From positions 1-22,189 of the forward strand of contig CAAENU010000010.1 of assembly GCA_900757415.1 (NCBI GenBank): 22,189 bases of DNA, written 5' to 3'. The position numbers and the translations under genes are program-made. The notes beneath the pieces were generated by a model that saw only the letters and a list, made by a program, of their open reading frames with translations, had not been told where the DNA came from and made no database searches. Source of the stretch: an uncultured Oscillospiraceae bacterium (GTDB lineage Bacteria; Bacillota; Clostridia; Oscillospirales; Oscillospiraceae). Positions 7,235 to 13,946 of this stretch are shown here, piece by piece; position 1 is the stretch's first letter, and each line of letters opens with the position of its first letter.

Positions 7235-10006
7235 ATGATACATCGACACAAACGGATCACTGCGGCCAAGGGGTTGCTGAGCCTTTGTCTGGCCTTTGTG
7301 CTGCTGTGGGGACTGTGTCCCTTTGCCGCGGCGCAGGAGGAGATGGGTGCAGCGGCGGCGGTGCAGGTGGAAGAGCCGCCGCGGGACGAAGCGCCGGTTG
7401 AAGTTGCTGCCGCCGCCACAGCGGATACGGATACACCATCCGCCGAAGAAGCTACATCTTCTCCGCAGGAACCTGCGCAGCCGCCTGCACAGGCATCAAC
7501 CGGGGAGGGAGATGGCGCCGGGGAAACGCCGCCGGAACAGCCGTCAGCGGAGGAGCCGCCTGCAGAACTGCCGTCAGCGGATCCGGCGGAACAACCGCCT
7601 GAGGAGGCACCGGAAGAGCCGGAGAAGCCAACCGAAGAAATGCCCCCGCAGGGACCTGAAGAGGCAGCGGAGGAAGAAGTGCCGCAGGAAGAGGAGCCGG
7701 CAGCAGCGCCGGAGGATCCCGCTGAAATGTCGGCGGAACCACAGGAGGAGCCGCTGCTTATGGCGCTGGCGGCTGCCGACGTGAATACCGTCACCGCCGG
7801 GATCGCCGCCAACACTGATATCCGGGTGGATCTCTTCAACTACAGCGCCGCCATCAACCCCGCCAGCGACAGTGACAGGGAATATGCCCTCCGTTTTTAT
7901 AATGTGGAGAGCTGGCCTGCCAAGGACGGTCTGGGAGACAACGCCCAGACCTATCTGGGCAAAGCCTATCAACACAGCAAGATGTTGGAAACGCTGGGCG
8001 GCGACGGCTATCCGCTGTACGGCCAGCGGAGCCTGCGATACTTATTTGATACCTCCCTGCCGGCAGGAACAGCCGGCGGCTACCGCGGCGCCGTTACCCA
8101 CTATGCGCTCTCGGCCAACTCCGGACTGTTCCGCAGCGCTGGCGGCGGCTATCTGGAATATGACTCGGCCCGTAATGCCGCGTGGTATGACCCGGCAGCG
8201 AACCGCTTTATCCTGTATGACGGCGTGGTGCGTCCCGGCCATGTTGACGCCAGCGATGATGCCCTCGCCGCCTCTGACAAAAACTTTCTGCCCTTTAACG
8301 GGGCAAGTGAGTTTCTGGAAGAACCCACGGGACAGGACCCCCGCCGCTATGTGCTGCCGGAGGGGGCGGTGGATCTGTGGTTCGGTATGTCCATTGCCTT
8401 TGATTTTTATATGCCCAGCGGCGGTACCGTGAACAATGATGCCATGGTGTTTGAATTCATGGGCGACGATGATGTGTGGGTCTATATCGATGATGTGCTG
8501 GTGCTGGACATCGGCGGAACCCATGCCGCCCAGCAGGGAACCATCGACTTTTCCACCGGCCTGTGCCGCAGTCCGCAGTGCAATGGCGGCGAGGAGATCA
8601 CGCTCAAGGAGCTGTTTTCCCGGGCGGGCAGAGCGGATGATGTCCAGTGGAACGGAGACACCTTTGCCGACTATACCCGTCATACCTTCCGCTTTTTCTA
8701 CATGGAGCGGGGCGGCAACATCTCCTATTGCAAGCTGCGCTTCAACCTGCCCACGCTGCCCCGGCAGTCCCTGACCGTGGGCAAAGAGCTGACCACTGAC
8801 GGCGGTGAGCTGGATGCGTTTTTGCGGGATAAATATGCCTATCGTTTCCGGGTGCTGCGCGCCAACAGCGACGGCACGCCGTCGCAGCAGTTGTACGTCA
8901 CACCGGGCACCACCTATGCGCTGCTGGAAAACAGCGTGGCTGCCGGGATCACCGGAACCGTGGATGCCGAGGGGTATATTACCCTGAAAGCGGGGCAGCA
9001 GGCCCAGCTGGAGAATATGCTGCGCTTTTCGCAGGAGGGCGTCTATACCCGGTATGTGGTAGAGGAGCGGATGCCCGATGAGGTCAGCGGGCAGTACGGC
9101 GAGATCCTCTACAGCGTAACAGGCCAACCCGGCACACAGCAGACCGGAGAAAATCCGCAGACCAGCTTTACCGGGTACGATACCGCCGCCCTCAGCGCGG
9201 GGGAATCACAGGTGGTGGTTTACCGCAACACTGTGTGCACGGAAAAACTGGGCACGCTGGCCGTTACCAAGCGGGCGGAGGGACCGGGAGTTCCGGCGGA
9301 CACCGTGTTTTCCATCGGTGTAACGCTGGGCGGTGTTCCGCTGGCGGACGGCTTTTCCTACCGTGTGGATGGCGCGGTACGGCAGGCGGAGAACGGCTGC
9401 GTGCTGCTGAAGAGCGGCGAGACCGCCGTAATCACCGGAATTCTGGCCGGCACAGCCTATCTTGTTGCGGAGCCGGAACAACCCGCTGACCCGCAGGGCG
9501 TTTTTTCGCTGGAGAGCATTACCCCCGGCAGCGGTACGGTGGGGGTAGGGGAAACGGTTGCCGTGACCGTTACGAATCGCTATACGCCCACCCTGACGGC
9601 TGTCACCGTTACCAAACAGGTTGCCGGCGGGCTGGGAGACACGGGAAAGCCGTTTCGCTTTACCTGCCGCTTCACCGATGCCGACGGCGCCGGACAGACG
9701 GTGATTTTCGACCTGAAGCATGGCCAGAGCCGCACGGTGGAAAACGTTCCCGTGGGCGCGGTATTTACCGTTACCGAAAACGAGTATCCCGGTTATGAGA
9801 CTTCCGCCGCCATAAACGGCGCCGCCGCCCGGTCGGGCCGTGAGGCTTCGCTGACCGTTGAGACAGCGGGCGGCACGGTGGCCTTTGTCAATCGTAAGGA
9901 TGCGTCGCCGGATATGGGCGTGACGATGACCGCCGCGCCCATTGTGCCAGCAGCGGCAGTGTTTTCCGCCGCCGGTGCGCTCCTGCTGCGCCGCCGCAAG
10001 CACTGA
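7235..10006 (+). CDS. Pilus tip adhesin candidate: fibro-slime plus three Cna-B-like domains
   Basis: A 923-aa secreted protein. A signal peptide (about 1-34) is followed by a Pro/Glu/Ala-rich stalk (about 45-175). A fibro-slime/PA14-like domain covers about 190-510, with GDDDVWVYIDD (410-420), GGTHAAQQG (427-435) and FRFFYMERGGN (485-495). Three Cna-B-like modules span about 512-668, 672-783 and 786-888. Each module has a plausible Lys-Glu-Asn isopeptide triad: K517/E610/N665, K679/E746/N781 and K794/E848/N886. The C-terminus is a sorting signal, PDMGV (892-896), then a hydrophobic stretch and LLRRRKH. As the first, largest gene of the operon it corresponds by position to the adhesin Cpa of streptococci. 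The fibro-slime domain suggests glycan or matrix binding; the ligand is unknown. Confidence 0.88.
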   Translation: MIHRHKRITAAKGLLSLCLAFVLLWGLCPFAAAQEEMGAAAAVQVEEPPRDEAPVEVAAAATADTDTPSAEEATSSPQEPAQPPAQASTGEGDGAGETPPEQPSAEEPPAELPSADPAEQPPEEAPEEPEKPTEEMPPQGPEEAAEEEVPQEEEPAAAPEDPAEMSAEPQEEPLLMALAAADVNTVTAGIAANTDIRVDLFNYSAAINPASDSDREYALRFYNVESWPAKDGLGDNAQTYLGKAYQHSKMLETLGGDGYPLYGQRSLRYLFDTSLPAGTAGGYRGAVTHYALSANSGLFRSAGGGYLEYDSARNAAWYDPAANRFILYDGVVRPGHVDASDDALAASDKNFLPFNGASEFLEEPTGQDPRRYVLPEGAVDLWFGMSIAFDFYMPSGGTVNNDAMVFEFMGDDDVWVYIDDVLVLDIGGTHAAQQGTIDFSTGLCRSPQCNGGEEITLKELFSRAGRADDVQWNGDTFADYTRHTFRFFYMERGGNISYCKLRFNLPTLPRQSLTVGKELTTDGGELDAFLRDKYAYRFRVLRANSDGTPSQQLYVTPGTTYALLENSVAAGITGTVDAEGYITLKAGQQAQLENMLRFSQEGVYTRYVVEERMPDEVSGQYGEILYSVTGQPGTQQTGENPQTSFTGYDTAALSAGESQVVVYRNTVCTEKLGTLAVTKRAEGPGVPADTVFSIGVTLGGVPLADGFSYRVDGAVRQAENGCVLLKSGETAVITGILAGTAYLVAEPEQPADPQGVFSLESITPGSGTVGVGETVAVTVTNRYTPTLTAVTVTKQVAGGLGDTGKPFRFTCRFTDADGAGQTVIFDLKHGQSRTVENVPVGAVFTVTENEYPGYETSAAINGAAARSGREASLTVETAGGTVAFVNRKDASPDMGVTMTAAPIVPAAAVFSAAGALLLRRRKH

Positions 10007-10018
10007 GGAGGATACGAC

Positions 10019-10270
10019 ATGAAGAACAGAAAAGCCGCCCCCGTTTGTGCCGCATGCCCCGCGCCGCCGCTGAACCCGGCCCACCGGAAGCTGACGGAGT
10101 GGTTTGGCGCGGTACGGTTTCGCCATACGCTGCTGTTCGGTGTGGACGAGGCCGAGATGTGGAAAAAGCTGGAAGAGCTGTACGCGCTTTACGAAGCGGC
10201 GCTGCTGGCGGAACGTGTCCGTTATGACGCGCTGCTGCGCCGACAGGAGGAGACCGCGCATGGAAGCTGA
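10019..10270 (+). CDS. 83-aa cytoplasmic protein with DivIVA-like segment in the pilus operon
   Basis: A small protein without signal peptide or membrane segment. After a Pro/Cys-rich beginning it reads VRFRHTLLFGVDEAEMWKKL (32-51), followed by a Leu/Glu/Ala-rich likely coiled coil to about 75. This resembles the DivIVA N-terminal pattern of a basic/aromatic patch, a GxDxxEV-like turn and then a coiled coil, but the match is weak and the protein is far shorter than DivIVA. AGGAGG (10006-10011) overlaps the adhesin stop codon and sits seven bases before the ATG. The 3' end overlaps the next gene by eleven bases. A positioning or scaffolding role for pilus assembly is inference only. Confidence 0.8.
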   Translation: MKNRKAAPVCAACPAPPLNPAHRKLTEWFGAVRFRHTLLFGVDEAEMWKKLEELYALYEAALLAERVRYDALLRRQEETAHGS

Positions 10271-10802
10271 ACTGGCCGCTTGCCGGACTGTGCTGCATTC
10301 CCGGCGGCAGCGAGCCGATGACCGCCGTGAACTGGCGTGCGCGCTGCTGCGCGCGGCGGCGCTGGCGGTGCTGCTGGCGGTGCTGCTCAGTCAGGTATTT
10401 CTGGTCACGCAGGCCGCCGGCAACGAAATGTTCCCCGCCATCGAGGATGGCGATCTCCTTATCGGCTACCGCCTGATAGCGCGCCCGGTCAAGAATCAGG
10501 TGGTGCTCTACCGCCGTGAGGGGCAGCTGTGTGCGGGCAGGATACTGGCCGTGGCGGGGGATGTGGTCACGCTGGATGAAAGCGGCACGCCGCTGGTCAA
10601 CGGCGCCGCCTGCGGCAGCGATATTCTTTACCCCACCTATCCGGGGGATGCCCTGCACTATCCCTACACGGTTCCGGAGGACTGCGTGTTTGTGCTGGGG
10701 GATTACCGCACACAAAGCCGCGACAGCCGGGAGGTGGGCGGCGTGCCGCTTTCCGATGTGCAGGCCCGGGTCATCACCCTGCTGCGGCGCAGAAGCATCT
10801 GA
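10260..10802 (+). CDS. Signal-peptidase-I-like pilus assembly protein (SipA-like), catalytic dyad missing
   Basis: A 180-aa protein of the signal peptidase I fold: a cytoplasmic N-terminus, one membrane segment (about 27-50), then an extracellular domain. The usual GxSMxP box reads GNEMFP (54-59), with Glu56 replacing the catalytic Ser. The usual Lys-Arg pair before the GDxV box reads GRILAVAGD (93-101), with Gly93 replacing the catalytic Lys. The later box FVLGDYRTQSRDSR (144-157) is intact, so the fold should be kept. S. pyogenes SipA, needed for pilus polymerisation, likewise lacks both residues. The start is the ATG at 10260, with GGAGG about nine bases upstream; the open frame extends further upstream in non-native sequence. 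It lies directly before the major pilin gene, as in FCT loci. Confidence 0.9.
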   Translation: MEAELAACRTVLHSRRQRADDRRELACALLRAAALAVLLAVLLSQVFLVTQAAGNEMFPAIEDGDLLIGYRLIARPVKNQVVLYRREGQLCAGRILAVAGDVVTLDESGTPLVNGAACGSDILYPTYPGDALHYPYTVPEDCVFVLGDYRTQSRDSREVGGVPLSDVQARVITLLRRRSI

Positions 10803-10878
10803 TCTTACGGTTGAGCGCAGCCGCCGCCTGTCGGGACTGCTCTTGATACATGAATTTGAACATTATCGGAGGTAACAC

Positions 10879-11877
10879 ATGAAAAAACTGTATGCATTCC
10901 TTTTGGTGCTGGCACTTTGCCTTGCGCTGTGCGTTCCCGCTCTGGCCACAGAGCAGGAAACGCCTGCTTATGAGGACATGAGCACCGTCACCCTCACCAA
11001 AATGTATGCCCTGACCAATGCCGGAACCGCTTCCCCTGCTGAGGAGTTTACCTTTACCATCGAAAGGGACGCGGTCAGCGATGCGGCGGAGGGGATCACC
11101 GCGGCCAATATGCCGATGCCCTCCATCGGAACGGTTTCCTATGCACAGGGCGAAGCGGGCAGCGCCACCGCCGCAAAGGAGATCACCATCACCCTGCCCA
11201 CATATACCAGCGTGGGCATCTACACCTACATCATCAAGGAGACGGGCGGCAACACGGCCGGCGTTACGTATTTCGGAAAGGATATCCGTCTGGTGGTTAC
11301 TGTAATTGAACTGAACGGCAAGATCCGTGTGGCCGCCGTGCATACGGAGGATGAGGGCGAGAACAAGTCCGATACCATCACCAACACCTATTCCGCCGGC
11401 AATCTGGCCGTTACCAAGCATGTCACCGGCCTGCTGGGCGACAAGAACAAGTACTTTGAAGTTACCGTGACCCTGACGGGCAAAACGGGCGAAACCTATG
11501 CCGGCAGCTTTGCCGTTTCCGGCGGCAGTGACAGCCGCAACCCCGCCGCCATTTCGCTGGGCACCGCCACCAAATTCTATCTGAAGGACGGCGAGACTGT
11601 CACCATTGCCAACCTGCCCTACGGCGTCAGCTATACTGTGGCGGAGTCTGATTATACCGGCACAAACGGCGGCTATGACGTGCCAAGCTATGAATACGGC
11701 GATGAGACCCGCGCCGTGGACAGCGCCGTTGAGACCGTCGCCATCACCAACAACAAGGGCGCCACGGTGGATGCTGGCGTGATGCTGGACAGTGCTCCCT
11801 ATGTTCTGGCACTGGCAGGCGTGTGCGGTATCGGCACGGTAACGGTTCTGCGCAAGCGCCGCAGCGCCGAGCGCTGA
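10879..11877 (+). CDS. Major pilin, FctA/Spy0128-like, two isopeptide domains
   Basis: A 332-aa secreted pilin. The signal peptide spans about 1-23. Domain 1 (about 35-172) is of the Spy0128 type, with K41, E121 in IYTYIIKE and N169 in TITNTY. Domain 2 (about 174-293) is Cna-B-like, with K180, E256 in YTVAE and N291. Both triads are complete, so two self-made isopeptide bonds are expected. The C-terminal sorting signal is VDAGVMLDSAPY (297-308), a hydrophobic stretch and the tail LRKRRSAER. GGAGG lies six bases before the ATG. The gene is followed by the class B sortase gene, which probably polymerises this subunit into the shaft. The Lys that joins subunits is not obvious; candidates lie in the first domain. 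Confidence 0.92.
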   Translation: MKKLYAFLLVLALCLALCVPALATEQETPAYEDMSTVTLTKMYALTNAGTASPAEEFTFTIERDAVSDAAEGITAANMPMPSIGTVSYAQGEAGSATAAKEITITLPTYTSVGIYTYIIKETGGNTAGVTYFGKDIRLVVTVIELNGKIRVAAVHTEDEGENKSDTITNTYSAGNLAVTKHVTGLLGDKNKYFEVTVTLTGKTGETYAGSFAVSGGSDSRNPAAISLGTATKFYLKDGETVTIANLPYGVSYTVAESDYTGTNGGYDVPSYEYGDETRAVDSAVETVAITNNKGATVDAGVMLDSAPYVLALAGVCGIGTVTVLRKRRSAER

Positions 11878-11883
11878 GTGCAT

Positions 11884-11927
11884 CGGGCGGACGGCATATG
11901 TCTGCCGGACGCAAACTGCTGCTATGA
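11884..11927 (+). promoter_or_regulatory. Hairpin and nine-codon ORF between pilin and sortase genes
   Basis: CGGGCGGAC (11884-11892) can pair with GTCTGCCGG (11900-11908), with one mismatch and one G-T pair around a seven-base loop. An ORF of nine codons (MSAGRKLLL, 11898-11927) starts within the hairpin and ends in an ATGA overlap with the sortase start. The sortase gene has no clear ribosome binding site of its own, so coupling to this mini-ORF could set a low sortase-to-pilin ratio. This is inference. Confidence 0.35.
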
Positions 11928-12700
11928 GTATTTCGCGCATCGCGCTGGGATTAACGGACCGCCTGCTGCGCGCCGCGGCGGCGCTGCTGGCGGCGGTGGT
12001 GGGGCTGTACTCCGCCTATGCCCTGTGGGATAATGCCCGGGTCTATACCGCCGCGGACGATGTGCGCGCCGACATGCTGCGCCTGAAGCCTGACCATGAG
12101 ACAGACGGCGGCGCATCATTTGCCGAGCTGCGGGCGGTCAACGGAGATGTGCGGGCATGGCTGACGCTGGATGGCACCGCCATCGATTATCCCGTGCTGC
12201 AGGGGACGGACAACATGACCTACCTCAACCGGGATGTATATGGCCGCTTCGCCTTGGCGGGCAGCATCTTTCTGGATGCCGGGTGTGACGGCGGCTTTGG
12301 CGGTGCCTATGCGCTGCTGTATGGTCACCACATGGAAAACAGCCTCATGTTCGGTGATCTGGACAGCTACCGGGACGCGGTGTTTTTCCGGGGAAATACC
12401 ACGGGGACGCTGCTGCTTCCGGAGGGGGGGCACCGCCTGACGGTGCTGGCCTGTCTGGTGGTGCCCGCCTCAGAAGATGCCGTTTTTCAGGTGAAGCGCT
12501 GGCAGAAGGATGCAGCAGGACTGCTGGACTTTGCCGCCGAAAACGCTTTGCACCTGAACGCTGCGGCGTTGGAGGCCGCCCGCCGCAGCGGCGCGCAGGT
12601 GCTGGGTCTGGCCACCTGTGCCGCCGACTATACCGATGCCCGGACGGTGGTGCTTGCATCTGTGGAATCCGACACCATCCCATTATCGACAGGAGGATGA
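11924..12700 (+). CDS. Class B sortase, predicted pilus polymerase
   Basis: A 258-aa membrane-anchored transpeptidase. The N-terminal helix spans about 14-34. The catalytic domain contains AWLTLDGTAIDYPVLQG (78-94) and YLNRDVYGRF, typical of SrtB. The catalytic residues are His135 in YGHHM, Cys232 in LATC and Arg240 in DART. It cleaves a sorting motif and joins the substrate to a pilin Lys or to the wall. In streptococcal FCT-3 loci a class B sortase (SrtC2) lies at the same place, right after fctA, and builds the shaft. The likely substrates here are the tip protein and the major pilin. It overlaps the preceding mini-ORF by four bases and is followed four bases later by the minor pilin gene. 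Confidence 0.93.
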   Translation: MSISRIALGLTDRLLRAAAALLAAVVGLYSAYALWDNARVYTAADDVRADMLRLKPDHETDGGASFAELRAVNGDVRAWLTLDGTAIDYPVLQGTDNMTYLNRDVYGRFALAGSIFLDAGCDGGFGGAYALLYGHHMENSLMFGDLDSYRDAVFFRGNTTGTLLLPEGGHRLTVLACLVVPASEDAVFQVKRWQKDAAGLLDFAAENALHLNAAALEAARRSGAQVLGLATCAADYTDARTVVLASVESDTIPLSTGG

Positions 12701-12704
12701 GCCT

Positions 12705-13337
12705 ATGAAAAAAATCGTGGCGGCAGCGCTGCTGATTGGACTGCTTTCGCTGCTGCCAATTTCCGCGCCGGCAGCGCAGGCGGGAGGCGCGGCGGAGGCG
12801 GTGCTGCCGGTGCAGGTTAGGCTTGGCGGCCGTATCGCCCGGGGCGAGAGCTTTACCGTCACGCTGGAACCGCTGGATCAGGATGCTCCCATGCCGGACA
12901 GCGCCGAATTGACGCTGTCCGCCGGGGAGACGGACGCACAGGAGGCGGCCGGCAGCTTTGTGATCAGGTATACCGCCCCCGGCATTTACCGTTACCGCGT
13001 GGCCCAGCGGCAGGGCGTCACGCCCGGCATCACCTATGACACGGCCGTGTATTATGTGACGGTTACGGTGTTTTATGATGGGCAGGGCATGCTGCAATGC
13101 GCGGTGGCCGTCCGTCGTAATGCGCCGGATGCCGCGAAGAAAAGCGAAGGCATCACCTTTTCCAATCGTGGCCGCGGCAGTTCCCATCCGCCCTCCGATC
13201 CGGCGGTTCCCGTTTCCGGTAAGCTGATCCAGACGGGACAGCTGAACTGGCCGGTGCCGGTGCTGGGCGGCAGCGGCGCGGCGCTGCTGCTGGCAGGCTG
13301 CCTTATGCGGCGCAAAGAACGCCGCACAAGACCATGA
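12705..13337 (+). CDS. Minor pilin, FctB position, Spy0128-like domain and LIQTG anchor
   Basis: A 210-aa secreted protein. The start at 12705 (MKKIVAAALL) has AGGAGG at 12691-12696; the open frame extends upstream inside the sortase gene. The signal peptide spans about 1-26. One FctA-like domain (about 35-155) includes GIYRYRV (93-99) and GITYDTAVYYVTV (108-120). The usual acidic residue after the YRYRV strand is Gln101 and the first strand has Arg39 rather than Lys, so an isopeptide bond is doubtful. A Pro/Ser linker (159-170) leads to the sorting signal LIQTG (174-178), QLNWPVPVL, a hydrophobic stretch and a basic tail. By position and type it corresponds to the basal subunit FctB that ties pili to the wall. 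Confidence 0.88.
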   Translation: MKKIVAAALLIGLLSLLPISAPAAQAGGAAEAVLPVQVRLGGRIARGESFTVTLEPLDQDAPMPDSAELTLSAGETDAQEAAGSFVIRYTAPGIYRYRVAQRQGVTPGITYDTAVYYVTVTVFYDGQGMLQCAVAVRRNAPDAAKKSEGITFSNRGRGSSHPPSDPAVPVSGKLIQTGQLNWPVPVLGGSGAALLLAGCLMRRKERRTRP

Positions 13338-13897
13338 CCGGGCGAAGCAGCGCACTGTGCCTGACGCTGGGGATTTTGCTGCTGGCGGCCTCTGCGGCGC
13401 TGCTGCTGCATAACCGGCAGGAGGTGCGGCAGGCCCAACGGTCGGCTGAGCTGCTGCTGGCGCAGACCTGCGTCGCCGAAACGGATGCGGCCGGGCAGGA
13501 ACAGGCGGCGCAGGAAGCGCAGCCTGAGAAGCTCTTCGCCGTGCTCTCCGTGCCGGCGTTGGCGCTGGAGCTGCCGGTACTGCCGGCGTGGAGCGAAGCG
13601 GAGCTGACGCGGGCGCCCTGCCGCCAGCAGGGCAGCGCGGAGGAAGGGGGACTGGTCATTGCCGGGCATAATTATGCTTCCCATTTCGGGTCTCTTTCCC
13701 ACCTTTCCGCAGGGGATGCGGTGACCCTTTCCGCGGTGGACGGCGCAGTGTACCGCTATGCGGTCGTCCGGGTGGAGCAGGTAGCGGCGGATGATACCGA
13801 CACGGTTCTCGCCGCTGTCGAGCCGCTGGTGCTGTATACCTGCACCTATGGCGGCCAGGCCCGCATCGCCGTGTTCTGTATCCGCGATCAGGATTGA
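13334..13897 (+). CDS. Second sortase of the pilus operon
   Basis: A 187-aa sortase with an N-terminal membrane helix (about 8-25). The catalytic residues are His112 in IAGHNY, Cys170 in LYTC and Arg177 in GGQAR. It is shorter than SrtB and lacks its extra N-terminal helices. The TCTYGG active-site context is not that of class B; I cannot assign a class with certainty. Its ATG overlaps the minor pilin stop codon (ATGA), so the two are translationally coupled. That suggests it anchors the LIQTG protein to peptidoglycan. It is the last gene before the terminator. Confidence 0.88.
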   Translation: MTGRSSALCLTLGILLLAASAALLLHNRQEVRQAQRSAELLLAQTCVAETDAAGQEQAAQEAQPEKLFAVLSVPALALELPVLPAWSEAELTRAPCRQQGSAEEGGLVIAGHNYASHFGSLSHLSAGDAVTLSAVDGAVYRYAVVRVEQVAADDTDTVLAAVEPLVLYTCTYGGQARIAVFCIRDQD

Positions 13898-13946
13898 AAA
13901 AAGCGTCTCTTTCCCACAGGGGAAAGAGACGCTTTTCAATTTTTTA
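13898..13946. terminator. Bidirectional terminator between pilus and methionine synthase operons
   Basis: A perfect 16-base stem AAAAGCGTCTCTTTCC (13899-13914) and its complement (13921-13936) encloses a six-base loop. On the plus strand it is followed by TTTTCAATTTTTT, and on the minus strand by six T. It overlaps the ends of both convergent genes and should stop both transcripts. Confidence 0.95.

Noticed and set aside
7441..7760. Repeat array or CRISPR-like sequence
   Set aside because: The repetitive appearance is codon-level repetition of Pro, Glu and Ala in the stalk; there are no regular spacers or conserved direct repeats.
7096..7839. A Ser/Gly-rich minus-strand frame of 247 codons
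   Set aside because: Antisense of the Pro/Glu/Ala-rich stalk of the adhesin; repetitive look is explained by that, and it crosses the divergent promoter region.
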